NCBI RefSeq assembly: GCF_036174265.1
Contig: NZ_CP108055.1
Span: 1,302,001-1,366,000, forward strand
Direction of reading: 5' to 3'
From: Streptomyces sp. NBC_00285
GTDB lineage: Bacteria; Actinomycetota; Actinomycetes; Streptomycetales; Streptomycetaceae
DNA length: 64,000 bases
In this document: positions 18,501 through 31,329 of the stretch, one piece after another
Layout of the letters: each line of letters starts with the position of its first letter
Numbering within the stretch: position 1 is the stretch's first letter
Translations under genes and position numbers: made by a program
Notes under the pieces: model-generated
The model's database searches: none
The model's input: the letters and a program-made list of their open reading frames with translations, nothing else
Told to the model about the DNA's origin: nothing

Positions 18501-21500
18501 TTGCGCACCGATGTCGAGGGGGACCCGTCCTTCCGTGAGCTGCTCGACCGGGTCCGGGAGACCGACCTGGCGGCCTGGGCCCACCAGGACCTGCCGTTCG
18601 ACCGGCTCGTGGAAATCCTCAACCCCGAGCGCAGCACCGCCCGGCACCCGCTCTTCCAGGTGGCCCTCACCCTCCAGGACGCGGCCAAGCCGGTCCTCGA
18701 ACTCCCGGGCGTGCACACCGAGTCGGGCTTCACCCCGCTGGAGATCGCCAAGTTCGACCTGACCTTCTCCTTCCACGAGCACCGGGCGCCCGACGGCCGT
18801 CCCGCCGGCCTGGACCTGGCCATCGAGTACGCGACGGACCTGTATGACGCCAGGACCGTCGAGGGGCTCGCGGATCGTCTCGTACGACTGCTGGAGGCGG
18901 CCGCCGCCACTCCCGAACTGCCCGTCGGACAGCTGGAGTTCACCGGCCCCGAGGAGCGGGAACGGCTGCTGGCGCTGGGCGCCGGTCCGGTCACCGACGG
19001 CGCTCTCCCGGACGCGGGCCTCGCGGAGCTGTTCGCCGCGCAGGTGGCCCGTACCCCGGACGCGGTCGCGGTGGCGTCCGAGGAGCGCTCCTTCACCTAC
19101 GCCGAACTCGACGCCGAGTCCGACCGGTTCGCGGACCGGATCATCGGCCTCGGGGTCGGCCCCGAATCCGTCGTCGCCCTGATGATGGAGCGCTCACCCG
19201 ACCTCCTGGTCGCCATGCTCGCGGTCGTGAAGGCGGGCGGTGCCTACGCGCCCCTCAACCCGGCCGACCCGGACACCCGCCACATCCAGATCCTCGACGA
19301 ACTCGACGCGCCGGTCCTGATCACCGACCGGGCGCTGGCCGACCATCCGCTGGTTCACAGGGCGCAGGCCCGGGACCTCGTCGTCGAGGCCAAGGACCTC
19401 GACGGCCGCACCGCGACGAGGCCCAGCGCTCCCACTCACCCCGACCAGTGGCTGTACGTCATGTTCACCTCGGGCTCGACCGGCGTCCCCAAGGGCGTCG
19501 CCGTCACCCACCGCAACGTGGCCGACCTGGCCCGCCAGCGGATGTTCGCGGGCGGCGGCCACCAGCGGGTCCTCTTCCACTCCCCGCACACCTTCGACGC
19601 CTCCACCTACGAGATCTGGGTGCCGTGGCTGACCGGCGGCACGGTCGTCGTGGCTCCTCGGGGCCACCTGGAGACCGGCACGCTGAGCGAGCTGATCGCC
19701 GGGTACTCGATCACGGGTCTGTGGCTGACGGCGGGGCTGTTCCGGGTCATGGCGGAGGAGGCGCCGGAAGCCTTCGCGGGGCTCCGGGAGGTGTGGGCGG
19801 GCGGAGACGTCGTACCGCCCGAGGCCGTCCGCCGGATCCACGAGCACTGCCCGGACACCACCGTCGTCAACGGCTACGGCCCCACCGAGACCACCACTTT
19901 CGCCGCCACCCACCACATCAAGCGCCCCTACGACCACACCGGCACCATCCCCATCGGCGAGGCCCTCGACAACCACCGCCTCTACGTCCTCGACTCCGCG
20001 CTCCGGCTCGTTCCGGCCGGTGCTCCCGGCGAGCTGTACATCGCCGGCGCCGGTCTGGCGCGCGGCTATGTGGGCCGCCCGTCGCTCACCGCCGAGCGGT
20101 TCGTCGCCGACCCGTACGGCGACGAGCCGGGCACCCGGATGTACCGCACCGGCGACCTGGTGCGGTGGAACCACGAGGGCTCGCTCGAGTACCTCGGCCG
20201 GGCCGACCAACAGGTCAAGCTGCGCGGATTCCGTATCGAACTCGGCGAGATCGAGACCGTGTTGACGGGCCATGCAAAAGTCGTCCAGGCAACCGTGATC
20301 GTCCGCGAGGACCGGCCCGGGGACAAGCGGCTCGTCGCCTACGTCGTGACCGCCGAGGGCGGCGTCGACCTGAACGACCTGCGCCGACACGCCACTTCGG
20401 CACTCCCCGAGTACATGGTCCCGTCGGCCTTCGTGCTCCTCGACGCGATCCCGCTGACCACCAACGGTAAGATCGACCGGCGCGCGCTGCCCACCCCGCA
20501 GGTCACCCACGACGTCACCGGACGCGCCCCGCGCACCCCCCAGGAAGAGGTCCTGTGCGGCCTGTTCGCGGCGGTCCTCGGGCTCCCGTCGGCCACCATC
20601 GACGACCACTTCTTCCACCGGGGCGGCCACTCCCTGCTCGCCACGAGGCTCATCAGCCGCATCCGCCAGGCCTTCGGCGTCCAGCTCGGCGTCAAGGACC
20701 TGTTCCGGTACCCGACCGTCGTCGCGCTGTCCGAGCGGGTCACGGAGGGCAGCGGTGAACTTCCCCGGGCCGCGCTGACCCGCGCGCAGGAGCGTCCGGA
20801 GCGGGTGCCGCTGTCGTCCGCCCAGCAACGGCTGTGGTTCCTGGACCAGATGGAGGGCCCGTCGGCGACGTACAACATCCCGATGGCCCTGCGCCTGACC
20901 GGTGCCCTCGACGCCGAGGCGCTGCGGCTGGCCCTCGGGGACCTTCTCGCGCGGCACGAGAGCCTGCGCACCGTCTACCCCATCCACGAGGGCAAGGCCT
21001 ACCAGTCGGTGCGGGCCCCCGAGCCGGTCGGGTTGCCCCTCGTCCCGGTCACGGACGACACGCTCGCCGCCCGCCTGGCCGGCCTCTCGGCCACCCCCTT
21101 CCACCTGGCCTCCGACATCCCGCTCCGCGCGCACCTGCTGGCCCTCGGCGACCGGGAGCACGTCCTGCTCCTGGTGATCCACCACATCGCCTCCGACGGC
21201 TGGTCCAACGCCCCCCTCTTCCGCGACCTTGCCGCCGCCTACGCGGCCCGCACCCAGGGACAGGCACCCCAGTGGGAGCCGCTGCCCGTCCAGTACGCCG
21301 ACTACGCACTGTGGCAACAGCAACTGCTGGAGGACGACGCTGAGCGCCAACTCGGCTTCTGGCAGCAGGTGCTGGCGGATCTGCCCGAGGAGGCCACCCT
21401 CCCGGCCGACCGGCCCCGCCCGGCGACCGCCTCCAACCGGGGCAGCACGCACACCGTGCACGGCGACGCGGCACTCCACCGGGAGCTGACCGCGCTGGCC

Positions 21501-23951
21501 CAGGACACGGGCGCGACCCTCTTCATGGTCGCCCAGGCGGCCGTGTCGACCCTGCTGTCCCGTTCGGGCGCCGGGTTCGACATCCCGCTCGGCTCCCCGG
21601 TCGCCGGCCGCACGGACCAGCAACTCGACGACCTCGTCGGGTTCTTCGTCAACACCCTTGTCCTGCGCACCGACCTGAGCGGCGACCCGACCTTCCGCGA
21701 GCTGCTCACCCGGGTCCGGGAGACCGACCTGGCCGCCTGGAACCACCAGGACCTGCCCTTCGACCGGCTCGTCGAGATCCTCAACCCCGAGCGGACCACG
21801 GCCCGCCACCCCCTCTTCCAGGTCATGCTCACCCTGGGCGACACCGCGGCCGAAGCGCCCGAACTGCCCGGTCTGGACACGGCGTACGAGTTCTCGCAGG
21901 TGGAGATCGCCAAGTTCGACCTCACCTTCGGCTTCGCGGAGCACAGGGGGGCGGACGGGGAGCCCGGCGGCCTGGACATCACCGTCGAGTACGCCACCGA
22001 TCTGTATAACGCGAGCACGGTCGAGAACGTCGCGAATCGTCTCGTACGGCTCCTGGAAGCGGCGGTCGCTGCTCCTGAACTGCCGGTCGGGGAGCTGGAG
22101 TTGCTGTCCGGCGGTGAGCGGTCGCTGCTGCTGGACACGTGGGCGGGCGCGGTCACCGGCAGCGCCGACGCCGGGCTCGGGGAGCTGTTCGCGGCGCAGG
22201 TCGCGCGGACCCCGGACGCGGTGGCCGTCGTGCACGGCGGGCAGGAGCTGACGTACCGGGAACTGGACTCGCTGGCCAACCGCGCGGCTCACCGGCTGGT
22301 CACGGAGGGCGTCGGCGTCGGCAGCCGGGTCGCACTGTTCCAGGAACGGTCCCTGAACTCGGTCGTCACCACACTCGCCGTGGTCAAGGCCGGTGGTGTC
22401 TACGTCCCGCTCGACACCCGGTATCCGATGGAGCGCGTCCAGCTCATCGTCGAGCAGTCCGACGTCTCGTTCTTCGTCACCGACCGGGATCCCGGGGAGG
22501 TGCGGCTGCCCGCGGGGGCCAAGGTCGTCCCGAGTGCGGTTCCGGACCGGGGTGAGGCGGGTGACCCGGGGGTGTGGGTGCACCCCGACCAGCCGGTGTA
22601 CGCCATGTTCACCTCCGGCTCGACCGGCGTCCCCAAAGGCGTCGCCGTCACCCACCGCAATGTGGCCGACCTGGCGCATCAGCAGATGTACGCGAACGGC
22701 AACCACACCCGCGTCCTCCTCCACTCCCCCATGGCCTTCGACGCCTCCACCTACGAAATGTGGATCCCCTGGCTCACCGGTGGCACCCTCGTCATCGCCC
22801 CCGCCGGACACCTCGACACCACCACCTACCAACACCTCATCGCCGACAACGCCATCACCAGCCTCTGGCTCACCGCCGGCCTCTTCCGCCTCATCGCCGA
22901 AGAAGCCCCCCAGGCCTTCGCGGGCGTCCGCGAAGTCTGGGCGGGCGGTGATGTCGTACCCCCCGAGGCCGTCCGACGGGTGATGGACCACAACCCCCAC
23001 ATCACCGTCGTCAACGGCTACGGCCCCACCGAAACCACCACCTTCGCCGCCACCCACCACATCCGCCGCCCCTACGACTACTCCGGCACCATCCCCATCG
23101 GCGAAGCCCTCGACAACCACCGCCTCTACGTCCTCGACCCCGCGCTCCGGCTGGCACCGCCCGGCACCCCCGGCGAGCTCTACATCGCCGGCACCGGACT
23201 CGCCCAGGGCTACCTCGACCGCCCCTCCCTCACCGCCGACCGCTTCATCGCCAACCCCCACGGCCCCGCCGGCGATCGGATGTACCGCACCGGCGACCTC
23301 GTCCGCTGGAATAAAGAGGGCTCGCTCGAATACCTCGGCCGGGCCGACGAGCAAGTCAAGCTGCGCGGCTTCCGCATCGAACTGGGCGAGATCGAGAGCG
23401 TGTTGGCGGCCCACGAAGCCGTCGGCCAGGCCGTCGTCGCCGTCCGCGAGGACCGCCCCGGCGACAAGCGCCTGGTCGCCTACCTCACGGCACAGGACGG
23501 GGCGGCGGTCGACGTCGACGACGTGAAGCGACGCACAGCCGGACTACTGCCCGAATACATGGTCCCGTCAGCACTGGTAGTGCTGGACACGATCCCGCTG
23601 ACCAGCAACGGCAAAGTGGACCGCAAAGCCCTGCCCGCACCATCCGCGAACCAGGACGCGGCCGTCGGACGCACGCCCCGCACACCCAGGGAAGAAGTCC
23701 TCTGCGGACTCTTCGCCGAAATCCTCGGACTCCCCGCCGTCACCATCGACGACCACTTCTTCCACCTCGGCGGACACTCCCTCCTCGCCACCCGGCTGGT
23801 CGGCCGTATCCGCACCGTGCTGGGCGTCGGGGTGTCCGTGGCGACCCTCTTCGAAAACCCGATCGTGGCAACGCTCGTCGAGAAGCTCGACGGCGCCGAG
23901 GCCGCAAGGCCCAAATTGCGGCCGATGCGCCGGATGGGAGCGACCAAGTGA
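12600..23951 (+). CDS. NRPS, four modules: A-T / C-A-T / C-A-T / C-A-T, 3783 aa
   Basis: A cytoplasmic assembly line. Domains by residue: A1 36-535, T1 about 568, C 632-1070, A2 1087-1585, T2 about 1619, C 1680-2120, A3 2141-2640, T3 about 2676, C 2738-3175, A4 3194-3690, T4 about 3724. It lacks a leading C domain, so module 1 is the loading module. Each carrier has [10 protein letters not shown]. The C domains have [16 protein letters not shown] and HHIASDGW, fitting LCL type; no epimerase or methyltransferase is present. By alignment with GrsA, the specificity code of A1 is DSYYWGVVFK (unassigned), and A2, A3 and A4 are all DAYWWGGTFK, valine-like by its GGTFK ending. GAGAAGG precedes the ATG. 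Its stop overlaps the start of the second NRPS (GTGA), so chain transfer passes straight to that protein. Confidence 0.96.
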   Translation: MSQQQAEPALSTGTDGVPAHIAAYNDTAVDLPAGPLHELFTAQAARTPDAVALVSGESELTYGELDGASDALAHRLIAAGVGPGAAVGLLFDRSLAYVVTVLAVLKSGGVYVPLDPRQRAERQTWILDNTDAVLLVSDRPAEETAAFAASLPTLRVSDASVTAYDPAPAPRVTVHPDQALYVMFTSGSTGTPKGVVNTHRNVVELALDPGFGAAAHERVLAYSPLAFDSSTYELWVPLLRGGLAVILSSPKIDIGELGEAVVRHDATAAYFTTALFDAMAGEAIGALARLGEIWTGGDVLSATALTKVLDHCPDTTVMHVYGPTEATVFCSYQAFTPELRTLERLHLGIPMANTAMYVLDADLRHTAPGESGELYVAGPHLAQGYSRRPDITAERFTADPYGPAGSRMYRTGDLAAWNEHGEIVFGGRADQQVKLRGNRIEPGEIETVLTGHPSVQQAAVIVREDRPGDKRLVAYVVPAVEGVVDTAELLRHAGQELVEYMVPSAIVPLGTLPLTPNGKLDRRALPAPRAGATANGRAARNGVEEVLCGLFAHALGLPSIGIDDDFFGVGGHSLLATRLVSRIRATLEVQLTLREFFKYPTVALLAGYIATGGGESGRPELTVAEERPQLLPLSAAQQRLWFLDQLEGPSATYNIPLAVRVRGALDVQALESAFNDVVGRHESLRTVFGTEGGQACQRVLSADAVRVELPVVPLTEGAVAAEAARTIDLAGELPLRARLFKVDDQEHVLLVVMHHIVSDGWSYQPLMRDLSTAYTTRSRGQRPAWEPLPVQYADYTLWQKELLAGTEDGQLAYWKGALAELPEEVTLPAVRPRPAVASYRGATHTVHCPPGVHAALAALARESGASVFMVAQAAVSTLLSRSGAGHDIPLGSPIAGRTDQQLDDLVGFFVNTLVLRTDLSGDPSFRELLTRVRETDLAAWAHQDLPFDRLVEVLNPERTTARHPLFQVMLTLTDAATPTLTAEGLDTHAEFSWVQAAKFDLTFSFAEHRGADGEPGGLDITVEYATDLYDASTVEAAGARLVRLLDAAAQAPDLPVGELELLSGGERSLLLDKWAGAVTGSADAGLGELFAAQVARTPDAVAVVHGGQELTYRELDSLANRAAHRLIAEGVGVGSRVALFQERSLNSVVTTLAVVKAGGVFVPLDTRYPVDRLQLIVAQSSIGHFLTDTDIAGLQLPPDVQLLHASDLDEDGTDAGDPGVWVHPDQPVYAMFTSGSTGVPKGVAVTHRNVADLAHQQMYANGNHTRVLLHSPMAFDASTYEMWIPWLTGGTLVIAPAGHLDTTTYQHLIADNAITSLWLTAGLFRLIAEETPQAFAGVQEVWAGGDVVPPEAVRRVMDHNPHITVVNGYGPTETTTFATTHHIRRPYDCPGTIPIGEALDNHRLYVLDPALRLAPPGTPGELYIAGTGLAQGYLDRPSLTADRFIANPHGPAGDRMYRTGDLVRWNKEGSLEYLGRADEQVKLRGFRIELGEIETVLAAHEAVGQAVVAVREDRPGDKRLVAYLTAQDGAAVDVDDVKRRTAGLLPEYMVPSALVVLDTIPLTSNGKVDRKALPAPSANQDAAVGRTPRTPREEVLCGLFAEILGLPAVTIDDHFFHLGGHSLLATRLISRIRQAFSVGITVKDLFQGPTPAALAELVELRSGEDVRRPVLREVARPERVPMSFGQRRLWFLDQLEGPSATYNIPLALRLTGAVDIEALRLALTDTVVRHESLRTLFSVTDGEAGQLVLPAGEIRLDLPVTPADEHTLDALLGAEAARTFDLAAELPVRASLFGTGPQDHVLLVVMHHIVSDGWSTAPFLRDVATAYTARVAGRPPEWEQLPVQYADYTLWQEELLAADGERQAEFWRQTLGELPEEATLPADRPRPATASFRGRTHGVQCPPALHEALTRLARETGTTLFMVAQAAVATALARSGAGTDIPIGAPIAGRTDQRLDDLVGFFVNSLVLRTDVEGDPSFRELLDRVRETDLAAWAHQDLPFDRLVEILNPERSTARHPLFQVALTLQDAAKPVLELPGVHTESGFTPLEIAKFDLTFSFHEHRAPDGRPAGLDLAIEYATDLYDARTVEGLADRLVRLLEAAAATPELPVGQLEFTGPEERERLLALGAGPVTDGALPDAGLAELFAAQVARTPDAVAVASEERSFTYAELDAESDRFADRIIGLGVGPESVVALMMERSPDLLVAMLAVVKAGGAYAPLNPADPDTRHIQILDELDAPVLITDRALADHPLVHRAQARDLVVEAKDLDGRTATRPSAPTHPDQWLYVMFTSGSTGVPKGVAVTHRNVADLARQRMFAGGGHQRVLFHSPHTFDASTYEIWVPWLTGGTVVVAPRGHLETGTLSELIAGYSITGLWLTAGLFRVMAEEAPEAFAGLREVWAGGDVVPPEAVRRIHEHCPDTTVVNGYGPTETTTFAATHHIKRPYDHTGTIPIGEALDNHRLYVLDSALRLVPAGAPGELYIAGAGLARGYVGRPSLTAERFVADPYGDEPGTRMYRTGDLVRWNHEGSLEYLGRADQQVKLRGFRIELGEIETVLTGHAKVVQATVIVREDRPGDKRLVAYVVTAEGGVDLNDLRRHATSALPEYMVPSAFVLLDAIPLTTNGKIDRRALPTPQVTHDVTGRAPRTPQEEVLCGLFAAVLGLPSATIDDHFFHRGGHSLLATRLISRIRQAFGVQLGVKDLFRYPTVVALSERVTEGSGELPRAALTRAQERPERVPLSSAQQRLWFLDQMEGPSATYNIPMALRLTGALDAEALRLALGDLLARHESLRTVYPIHEGKAYQSVRAPEPVGLPLVPVTDDTLAARLAGLSATPFHLASDIPLRAHLLALGDREHVLLLVIHHIASDGWSNAPLFRDLAAAYAARTQGQAPQWEPLPVQYADYALWQQQLLEDDAERQLGFWQQVLADLPEEATLPADRPRPATASNRGSTHTVHGDAALHRELTALAQDTGATLFMVAQAAVSTLLSRSGAGFDIPLGSPVAGRTDQQLDDLVGFFVNTLVLRTDLSGDPTFRELLTRVRETDLAAWNHQDLPFDRLVEILNPERTTARHPLFQVMLTLGDTAAEAPELPGLDTAYEFSQVEIAKFDLTFGFAEHRGADGEPGGLDITVEYATDLYNASTVENVANRLVRLLEAAVAAPELPVGELELLSGGERSLLLDTWAGAVTGSADAGLGELFAAQVARTPDAVAVVHGGQELTYRELDSLANRAAHRLVTEGVGVGSRVALFQERSLNSVVTTLAVVKAGGVYVPLDTRYPMERVQLIVEQSDVSFFVTDRDPGEVRLPAGAKVVPSAVPDRGEAGDPGVWVHPDQPVYAMFTSGSTGVPKGVAVTHRNVADLAHQQMYANGNHTRVLLHSPMAFDASTYEMWIPWLTGGTLVIAPAGHLDTTTYQHLIADNAITSLWLTAGLFRLIAEEAPQAFAGVREVWAGGDVVPPEAVRRVMDHNPHITVVNGYGPTETTTFAATHHIRRPYDYSGTIPIGEALDNHRLYVLDPALRLAPPGTPGELYIAGTGLAQGYLDRPSLTADRFIANPHGPAGDRMYRTGDLVRWNKEGSLEYLGRADEQVKLRGFRIELGEIESVLAAHEAVGQAVVAVREDRPGDKRLVAYLTAQDGAAVDVDDVKRRTAGLLPEYMVPSALVVLDTIPLTSNGKVDRKALPAPSANQDAAVGRTPRTPREEVLCGLFAEILGLPAVTIDDHFFHLGGHSLLATRLVGRIRTVLGVGVSVATLFENPIVATLVEKLDGAEAARPKLRPMRRMGATK
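16246..17482 (+). repeat. module 2 copy of a near-identical 1.24-kb A-T segment
   Basis: This stretch, from just before the A3 core motif to the carrier serine region of module 2, is nearly identical in DNA to 22561-23797 in module 4. It uses more GAA, CTC and ACC codons than flanking modules. The block 15771-16090 upstream also matches 22092-22412, with only the intervening 150 bases diverged. This points to a recent duplication or gene conversion between modules exactly two units apart. Confidence 0.85.
22561..23797 (+). repeat. module 4 copy of the near-identical 1.24-kb A-T segment
   Basis: Partner of the segment at 16246-17482, offset by 6315 bases. Identity ends inside the carrier domain, where one copy continues to LISRIRQ and the other to LVGRIRT. 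Other pairs show the same two-module offset: the C-domain start at 20791 matches 27117, and the A-domain stretch around 19805 matches 26135. Confidence 0.85.
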
Positions 23952-26900
23952 TCCCCTTGTCCTTCGCCCAACAGCGTCTGTGGTTCATCGCGCAGATGGA
24001 GGGCCCTTCGACGACGTACAACATCCCTCTGGGCGTCCGGCTGACCGGTGAACTCGACCGGGACGCCCTCCGGTCGGCGATCACCGATGTGATCGGCCGG
24101 CACGAGAGCCTGCGGACGCTCTTCCCGGATCAGGACGGCACGCCGTACCAGCACATCCTGGCCGAGGAGGAGGTGGAGTTCGAGCTGCCGGTGGTCCCGG
24201 CCACCGGCGAGACCCTGGCGGCCGTCCTCGCCGAGGAGTCCGCGCAGATCTTCCATCTCGCCGAGGACCTGCCCGTGCGGGCGCGGCTGATCGCGCTCGG
24301 TGAACGGGAGCACGTCCTGCTGGTGGTGATGCACCACATCGTCTCCGACGGCGGTTCGACCGCCCCGCTGCTCGCCGACCTGGCCATCGCCTACGGGGCG
24401 CGCACCCAGGGGCAGGCGCCCGACTGGGAGGAACTGCCGGTCCAGTACGCCGACTACACGCTGTGGCAGCAGGAGCTGCTAGGCGAGGCGGACGACGAGG
24501 AGAGCGCCGGTGCAAAGCAACTCGCCTTCTGGTGCGAGGCGTTGGCCGATCTCCCGGACGAGGCCACCCTCCCCACGGACCGTCCTCGCCCGGCCGCCGC
24601 CTCCTACCGCGGCGCCCTGTGCACCGACCACCTGCCTGCCGATCTGCACACCGGACTCACGCACCTGGCGCGGGAGTCGGGGGCCACCCTGTTCATGGCG
24701 GTGCAGGCGGCGGTCGCGACCGTGCTGTCCCGCTCGGGGGCCGGGCCCGACGTCCCGGTCGGCTCGCCGGTCTCCGGGCGCATCGACGAGGCACTGGACG
24801 GTCTGGTCGGCTTCTTCGTCAACACCCTTGTCCTGCGCACCGATCTGAGCGGCGATCCCAGCTTCCGGGACCTGCTCGGCCGGGTCCGGGGGACCGACCT
24901 GGCCGCGTGGAACCACCAGGACCTGCCCTTCGACCGGCTGGTCGAGGTCCTCAACCCCGAGCGATCAGCCTCCCGGCACCCCCTGTTCCAGGTGATGCTG
25001 ACTCTGGGCGAGGCCGGTTCGGACGCGGTGGGCTTTCCCGGCCTGGACGCCCGGACCGAGTACAGCGAGCTGCAGATCGCCAAGTTCGACCTGACCTTCG
25101 GGTTCGCCGAGCACCGCACCCGGGACGGGCGGCCGAACGGCCTCGACATCACCATCGAGTACGCCACCGACCTGTACGAGGCCCGCACGATCGACGCCCT
25201 CATGGCGCGGCTGCAGCGGCTCCTGGAGTCGGTGCTGACCTCGCCGGACACCCCGCTGTCCGTCCTGGACCTGCTCGGCGAGCACGAGCGCCGGCAGCTC
25301 CTGGACGAGTGGGCGGGCGCGGTCACCGGCGCCCCGGACGCGAGCCTGGCCGAGCTGTTCTCCGCGCAGGCCGCCCGCACCCCGGACGCGGTCGCGATGG
25401 TCGACGAGTACCAGGACTTCAGCTACGCGGAACTGGACGAGCTCACCAACCGGCTCGCCCACCACCTGATCAACCTCGGTATCCGGCGCGGTGACGTGGT
25501 CGCCGTCCTGATGGAGCGCTCGGCCGGGCTGCTCACCGCGCTGCTGGCGGTGGTGAAGGCGGGTGCGGTGTACGCCCCGTTGAACACCACCGACCCGGAC
25601 ACCCGGCTGGTCCAGATCCTCGCCGACACCGCGGCGCCCGTGCTGCTCACCGACGAGTCGCTGGCCGACCACCCGGTGGCCGCCGCGACCACGGCCCGCC
25701 TGGTCGTCCTCGACGGCACCACGGTCCCGCAGGACCTGCCCGCCACCGCCCCGGTGTCCGGCATCCACCCGGACGAGCCGGTGTACGCCATGTTCACCTC
25801 GGGCTCGACCGGTGTCCCCAAGGGCGTCGCGGTCACCCACCGGGGCGTCGCCGACCTGGCCGCGCAGGCCCGGTACGCGGGCGGCGGCCACCGACGGGTG
25901 CTGTTCCACTCGCCGGCCGCGTTCGACGCGTCGACGTACGAGATATGGGTCCCGTGGCTCAACGGCGGCACCCTCGTCGTCGCTCCCCCCGGCCACCTCG
26001 ACCCGGCGGGCTACCGGGGGCTGATCGACACCCACGGCATCACGGGCATGTGGCTGACGGCGGGGCTGTTCCGGGTCATGGCGGAGGAGGCGCCGGAAGC
26101 CTTCGCCGGGGTCCGGGAGGTGTGGGCGGGCGGGGACGTCGTACCGCCCGAGGCCGTCCGCCGGATCCACGAGCACTGCCCGGACACCACCGTCGTCAAC
26201 GGCTACGGCCCCACCGAGACCACCACCTTCGCCGCCACCCACCACATCCGCCGCCCCTTCGACTACCCCGGCACGGTCCCGATCGGCGAGGCCCTCGACA
26301 ACCACCGCCTCTACGTCCTCGACTCCGCGCTCCGGCTGGTACCGCCCGGCACCCCGGGTGAGCTGTACATCGCGGGCGCGGGTCTGGCGCAGGGTTACCT
26401 CAACCGGCCCTCGCTCACGGCGGAACGCTTCGTCGGCGACCCGTTCGGTCCGGCCGGTGAGCGGATGTACCGCACCGGCGACCTGGTCCGCTGGAACCAC
26501 GAGGGCTCGCTGGAGTACCTGGGCCGGGCCGACCAACAGGTCAAGCTGCGCGGCTTCCGCATCGAACCCGGCGAGATCGAGAGCGCGTTGACCGCGCACG
26601 CGGCCGTCGCCCAGGCCACCGTGATCGTCCGCGAGGACCGGCCCGGCGACAAGCGGCTCGTCGCCTATCTCGTCGCCGCGCAGGACGTACGGCTGGAGGT
26701 CGAGGAGGTGCAGCGGGAGATCTCCGCCGCCCTGCCCGAGTACATGGTCCCGTCGGCGTTCGTCGTCCTCGACGCGCTGCCGCTGACGACCAACGGCAAG
26801 ATCGACCGGCGGGCGCTGCCCGCGCCGAAGCAGAGCTCGGACAGCGGCGGCAGGGCGCCCCGTACGCCTGTCGAGGAGGTGCTGTGCGGTCTGTTCGCGG

Positions 26901-29900
26901 CCGTGCTCGGACTGCCCTCGGCCACCATCGACGACCACTTCTTCCACCGCGGCGGCCACTCCCTGCTCGCCACGAGGCTCATCAGCCGTATCCGTGCCGT
27001 GTGGGACGCCGACATCACCATCCGGGACCTGTTCCAGTACCCGACGGTCGCGCTGCTCGCCGAGCGGCTCACCGCGGCGAGCGGCGGCACACGGCGGCCG
27101 GCGCTCGCACCGCAGGAGCGTCCGGAGCGGGTGCCGCTGTCGTCCGCCCAGCAACGGCTGTGGTTCCTGGACCAGATGGAGGGCCCGTCGGCGACGTACA
27201 ACATCCCGATGGCCCTGCGCCTGACCGGTGCCCTCGACGCCGAGGCGCTGCGGCTGGCCCTCGGCGACCTTCTCGCGCGGCACGAGAGCCTGCGCACCGT
27301 CTACCCCGTCCACGAGGGCAAGGCCTATCAGTTCGTGCGGGCCCCCGAGCCGGTCGAACTGCCGCTCGTCGCCGCCGTGGAGGAGGACCTGGCGGGGCTG
27401 CTGGGCACGGAGGCCTCGCGCACCTTCAATCTGGCCGGTGAACTCCCCGTCCGGGCACGGCTGTTCCGGCTCGACGGGAGCGGGCAGGCGCACGTGCTGT
27501 CGCTGGTGATCCACCACATCGCCTCCGACGGCTGGTCCAACGCCCCCCTCTTCCGCGACCTTGCCGCCGCCTACGCGGCCCGCACCCAGGGACAGGCACC
27601 GCAGTGGGAACCGCTGCCCGTCCAGTACGCCGACTACGCACTGTGGCAGCACAAGGTCATGGAGGAGGACGAGGAGCGTCAACTGGGGCACTGGCGGCAG
27701 GCGTTGGCCGAGCTGCCGGAGGAGGCCACACTCCCCGCGGACCGAGCCCGCCCGGCGACCCCCTCCAACCAGGGGACCACGCACACCGTGCACGGCGACG
27801 CGGCACTCCACCGGGAGCTGACCGCGCTGGCCCAGGACTCCGGCGCGACCCTCTTCATGGTCGCCCAGGCCGCCGTCGCCACCCTGCTGTCCCGCTCCGG
27901 GGCCGGCCACGACATCCCGCTCGGCTCACCCGTCGCGGGCCGCACCGACCAGAAGCTCGACGACGTCGTCGGGTTCTTCGTCAACACCCTGGTCCTGCGC
28001 ACCGACCTCAGCGGCGACCCCAGCTTCCGCGACCTGCTGCACCGCGTCCGCGAGACCGACCTGGCCGCCTGGGCCCACCAGGATCTGCCCTTCGACCGGC
28101 TCGTCGAGATCCTCAACCCCGAGCGGACCACGGCCCGCCACCCCCTCTTCCAGGTCATGCTGACCGTCGGCGACACCTCCACCGAGGCGCCCCGACTGGG
28201 CGACCTGGAGGGTGAGTTCGCCTTCCCGTCGGCCTCCGTCGCGAAGTTCGACCTCACCTTCGCCTTCGCCGAGCACCGGGGCGCGGACGGCGAGCCCGGC
28301 GGCCTGGACGTCACCGTCGAGTACGCCACCGACCTGTACGAGGCCCGCACGATCGAGGCCGCCGCCGACCGTCTCGTACGACTGCTGACCGCGGCCGTCG
28401 CCGACCCCGAACTGCCGGTCACCAAGCTGGAGTTGCTGTCAGAAGGCGAGCGGGAACGGGTACGGGGGTGGAGCGGTGTGCCCACGACGGCCCCGGCCCT
28501 CGGGCTCGACGGACTCTTCGTGGGGCAGGCGGCCCGTACCCCGGACGCCCTCGCGCTGGTCTTCGAGGAGCAGCGGCTGACGTACGCCGAACTCGACGTG
28601 TGGTCCAACCGGCTGGCCCGGCACCTGACCGCGCACGGAGTCGGCCCGGGCAGCCTCGTCGCCCTGCACCTGGAGCGCTCGCCGCACCTGATCGCCTCGA
28701 TCCTCGCGGTGCTGAAGGCGGGCGCCGGATACACCGTGCTGGACCCGCAGTTCCCCGCCGACCGGCTCACCACCGTGTTGGGGCAGACCCGGCCGTCCGC
28801 CCTGGTCACCCAGAGCCACCTGGTCGCACTGGCGACCCCGGCGACCCTGGTCGACCTGACCGTGGACGCGCCCGCGATCAGCGCCCTGTCCGGGGCTGCC
28901 GTCGAGACCGGGGGGCACCCTGAGTCCACCGCGTGCGTCATGTTCACCTCGGGCTCGACGGGCGTGCCCAAGGGCGTGGCGGCCTCGCACCGGGCCCTCG
29001 CGGCCACCTTCATCGGGCCGGACTACCTCGCCTTCGGTCCCGAGCAGACGTATCTGCAGAGCTCGCCGGTGTCCTGGGACGCGTTCGCGCTGGAGGTGTT
29101 CGGGCCGCTGCTGCACGGCGGGGTGTGCGTGCTGCAGCCCGGCCAGCACACCGACCCGCACCGGATCGCGGAGCTGGTGGAGCGGCACGACATCACCACG
29201 CTGCAGATGTCGGCGAGCCTGTTCAACCACATGCTCGACGAGCACCCGGCCGTGTTCTCCCGGGTCCGGGAGGCCATGACGGCCGGTGAGGCGGCCTCGC
29301 CCGCGCACACCGCCAAGGCCCTGGCCGACCACCCCCACCTGCGCCTCGTCAACGGCTACGGCCCGGCGGAGAGCATGGGCTTCACCACCGCCCACATCAT
29401 CACCGCGCCCGCGCCCGCCATCCCCATCGGCCGGCCCATCGCCGGCAAGCACTCCTACGTCCTCGACGAGAACCTGCGGCTGCTGTCGCCCGGCGTCCCC
29501 GGGGAGCTGTACGTCGCCGGGCACGGGCTCGCCCACGGCTACATCGGGCAGCCGATGCTGAGCGCCGAGCGGTTCGTCGCGGACCCGCACGGGGTGCCCG
29601 GCTCGCGGATGTACCGCACCGGGGACCTGGCCCGCTGGAGCCAGGACGGCGCGCTGGAGTACCTGGGCCGCGCCGACCAGCAGATCAAGCTGCGCGGCTT
29701 CCGCATCGAGCCCGGCGAGATCGAGTCGGCACTGCTGCGCCACCCGTCCCTCGCCCAGTGCGCGGTCATGATCCGCGAGGACCGCCCGGGCGACAAGCGC
29801 CTGGTCGCATACGTCGTCGCCGCCGAAGCGGGCCGGAAGACGAACCCGTCCGAGCGGGGCGAGGACCCGGCGGACCTGCCGAATCCGGAGCGGACCCGCA

Positions 29901-31135
29901 CAGATCAACCGGAGCTCAGCCCGAACCCCGCAGTCGCTCTCGACCTCGCCGAGTTGCGTCGGCACGCTGCCGCCGCGCTCCCCGAGTACATGGTGCCTGC
30001 CTCGATCGTCGTCCTGGACGCCTTGCCGCTCACCGTGAACGGCAAGCTGGACCGGCGCGCGCTGCCCGAGCCGGCGCGGGGCGAGGCCACCGGTGGGCGC
30101 TCGCCGCGGACGCCTGCCGAGGAGATCCTGTGCGGTCTGTACGCGGCCGTGCTCGGCGTGCCGTCCGTCAGCATCGACGACCACTTCTTCCACCTCGGCG
30201 GACACTCCCTGCTCGCGACGAGGCTCATCGGCCGGATCCGGGCCGTCTGGGACACCCCGGTCACCATCCGGGACCTGTTCCAGTACCCGACCCCGGCCCT
30301 GCTGGCCGAGCACATCGCCGAGAACGCCGGCGGGAACCCGCTGGAGACGCTGCTGCCGATCCGGGCCGCCTCCGGTTCGGAGCAGCCCCCGCTGTTCTGC
30401 GTCCACCCGGTCTCCGGGATGAGCTGGTGCTACGCCGGACTGCTGCGCCACCTCGACGACCGGCCGCTGATCGGCCTGCAGGCAAGGGAGTTGACCGACC
30501 CGGCACTGCGGCCGGGCAGCATGGCGGAGATGGCCGACACCTACGTGGCCGAGATCCGCTCCCTCCAGCCGCACGGGCCGTACCACCTGCTGGGCTGGTC
30601 CTTCGGCGGACTGGTCGCGCATGCGATCGCGGCCCGTCTGGAGGAGCTCGGCGAGGAGGTCGCCCTGCTCGGACTCCTGGACGCCTATCCGCTGCCCGAC
30701 GGCTTCACCGCCCCGGCCGTCGACGGGCGCGAAGTGCTCACCGCCTTCCTCGGCACCCGCGGCGCCGAACTCGACGTGGCCTGCGCCGACTCGGACCCCG
30801 ACCCCGCCGAACTCGCCGAACTGCTGCGGCGCGAGGATCCGATCCTGGGCGCCCTGGACCCGGTGCAGGCCGCCGCGGTCGTCGAGGCGACGGCGGCGCA
30901 CCTGGAGATGCGCTACCGGTACGTCCCCGAGCGGCGGTTCGGCGGGAACGCGGTGTTCTTCAACGCCTCGCGCACACCGGCCGCACAGACCGGCGCCGGG
31001 TCCTGGGCACCGTACGTGAGCGGACGGGTCGAGGAGTACGACGTGGACTGCGAGCACTGGGCGATGACCGGCGCGGAGCCCTTGCGGGAGATCGGGAAGG
31101 TGTTGGGGGAACAGTTGCGAGGGGTGCGCCGGTAG
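23948..31135 (+). CDS. NRPS, two modules with terminal thioesterase: C-A-T / C-A-T-TE, 2395 aa
   Basis: Completes the six-module line. Domains by residue: C 2-445, A5 466-965, T5 about 1000, C 1062-1500, A6 1521-2050, T6 about 2084, TE 2133-2395. The GTG start lies inside the previous stop, and the C domain begins at residue 2 with no docking extension. The first C domain reads HHIVSDGGS (the usual Trp is Gly); the second HHIASDGW. A5 repeats the valine-like code DAYWWGGTFK. A6 reads DALQMAGGFK, has the variant core GYGPAES, and carries an insertion of about 38 residues, rich in Pro, Glu and Asn, between motifs A8 and A9 (bases 29826-29944). The thioesterase has GWSFGG with Ser2218 and a likely catalytic His2370 in CEHWAM, releasing the product by hydrolysis or cyclisation. 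A strong terminator follows. Confidence 0.95.
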   Translation: MIPLSFAQQRLWFIAQMEGPSTTYNIPLGVRLTGELDRDALRSAITDVIGRHESLRTLFPDQDGTPYQHILAEEEVEFELPVVPATGETLAAVLAEESAQIFHLAEDLPVRARLIALGEREHVLLVVMHHIVSDGGSTAPLLADLAIAYGARTQGQAPDWEELPVQYADYTLWQQELLGEADDEESAGAKQLAFWCEALADLPDEATLPTDRPRPAAASYRGALCTDHLPADLHTGLTHLARESGATLFMAVQAAVATVLSRSGAGPDVPVGSPVSGRIDEALDGLVGFFVNTLVLRTDLSGDPSFRDLLGRVRGTDLAAWNHQDLPFDRLVEVLNPERSASRHPLFQVMLTLGEAGSDAVGFPGLDARTEYSELQIAKFDLTFGFAEHRTRDGRPNGLDITIEYATDLYEARTIDALMARLQRLLESVLTSPDTPLSVLDLLGEHERRQLLDEWAGAVTGAPDASLAELFSAQAARTPDAVAMVDEYQDFSYAELDELTNRLAHHLINLGIRRGDVVAVLMERSAGLLTALLAVVKAGAVYAPLNTTDPDTRLVQILADTAAPVLLTDESLADHPVAAATTARLVVLDGTTVPQDLPATAPVSGIHPDEPVYAMFTSGSTGVPKGVAVTHRGVADLAAQARYAGGGHRRVLFHSPAAFDASTYEIWVPWLNGGTLVVAPPGHLDPAGYRGLIDTHGITGMWLTAGLFRVMAEEAPEAFAGVREVWAGGDVVPPEAVRRIHEHCPDTTVVNGYGPTETTTFAATHHIRRPFDYPGTVPIGEALDNHRLYVLDSALRLVPPGTPGELYIAGAGLAQGYLNRPSLTAERFVGDPFGPAGERMYRTGDLVRWNHEGSLEYLGRADQQVKLRGFRIEPGEIESALTAHAAVAQATVIVREDRPGDKRLVAYLVAAQDVRLEVEEVQREISAALPEYMVPSAFVVLDALPLTTNGKIDRRALPAPKQSSDSGGRAPRTPVEEVLCGLFAAVLGLPSATIDDHFFHRGGHSLLATRLISRIRAVWDADITIRDLFQYPTVALLAERLTAASGGTRRPALAPQERPERVPLSSAQQRLWFLDQMEGPSATYNIPMALRLTGALDAEALRLALGDLLARHESLRTVYPVHEGKAYQFVRAPEPVELPLVAAVEEDLAGLLGTEASRTFNLAGELPVRARLFRLDGSGQAHVLSLVIHHIASDGWSNAPLFRDLAAAYAARTQGQAPQWEPLPVQYADYALWQHKVMEEDEERQLGHWRQALAELPEEATLPADRARPATPSNQGTTHTVHGDAALHRELTALAQDSGATLFMVAQAAVATLLSRSGAGHDIPLGSPVAGRTDQKLDDVVGFFVNTLVLRTDLSGDPSFRDLLHRVRETDLAAWAHQDLPFDRLVEILNPERTTARHPLFQVMLTVGDTSTEAPRLGDLEGEFAFPSASVAKFDLTFAFAEHRGADGEPGGLDVTVEYATDLYEARTIEAAADRLVRLLTAAVADPELPVTKLELLSEGERERVRGWSGVPTTAPALGLDGLFVGQAARTPDALALVFEEQRLTYAELDVWSNRLARHLTAHGVGPGSLVALHLERSPHLIASILAVLKAGAGYTVLDPQFPADRLTTVLGQTRPSALVTQSHLVALATPATLVDLTVDAPAISALSGAAVETGGHPESTACVMFTSGSTGVPKGVAASHRALAATFIGPDYLAFGPEQTYLQSSPVSWDAFALEVFGPLLHGGVCVLQPGQHTDPHRIAELVERHDITTLQMSASLFNHMLDEHPAVFSRVREAMTAGEAASPAHTAKALADHPHLRLVNGYGPAESMGFTTAHIITAPAPAIPIGRPIAGKHSYVLDENLRLLSPGVPGELYVAGHGLAHGYIGQPMLSAERFVADPHGVPGSRMYRTGDLARWSQDGALEYLGRADQQIKLRGFRIEPGEIESALLRHPSLAQCAVMIREDRPGDKRLVAYVVAAEAGRKTNPSERGEDPADLPNPERTRTDQPELSPNPAVALDLAELRRHAAAALPEYMVPASIVVLDALPLTVNGKLDRRALPEPARGEATGGRSPRTPAEEILCGLYAAVLGVPSVSIDDHFFHLGGHSLLATRLIGRIRAVWDTPVTIRDLFQYPTPALLAEHIAENAGGNPLETLLPIRAASGSEQPPLFCVHPVSGMSWCYAGLLRHLDDRPLIGLQARELTDPALRPGSMAEMADTYVAEIRSLQPHGPYHLLGWSFGGLVAHAIAARLEELGEEVALLGLLDAYPLPDGFTAPAVDGREVLTAFLGTRGAELDVACADSDPDPAELAELLRREDPILGALDPVQAAAVVEATAAHLEMRYRYVPERRFGGNAVFFNASRTPAAQTGAGSWAPYVSGRVEEYDVDCEHWAMTGAEPLREIGKVLGEQLRGVRR

Positions 31136-31157
31136 CACCTGACCAGAAACCCGTGAG

Positions 31158-31196
31158 AAGTGCCCGGACCTGCCTGCACGGCGGGTCCGGGCACTT
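31158..31196 (+). terminator. terminator after the NRPS operon
   Basis: The stem AAGTGCCCGGACC pairs with GGTCCGGGCACTT, and an inner GCC/GGC pair extends it around a small loop. A short T run follows. It separates the NRPS operon from the kinase-led operon, which therefore needs its own promoter in 31197-31329. Confidence 0.85.
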
Positions 31197-31329
31197 TCGT
31201 GTGCGCGGCGCGGGCCCACCGCCAACCGCCCACAACCTGCCGCTCTTGCCGCCGGAAGGCGGGTCCCTGCCTCCGTAGCGTGATGGTGTCTGCAGGTCAC
31301 GGCTTCACCGGCAACAGAGGGTCAAGGAC

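Noticed and set aside
13344..23414. Two very long open frames on the minus strand (about 13344-17099 and 19194-23414)
   Set aside because: They are the antisense frames of the NRPS modules, repeat in step with A domains and encode Gly/Val/Glu-rich low-complexity text with no domain.
14400..31135. Epimerase, methyltransferase or formyltransferase domains in the NRPSs
   Set aside because: Every T domain is followed at once by a C domain, the protein end or the TE; no extra domain fits between them.
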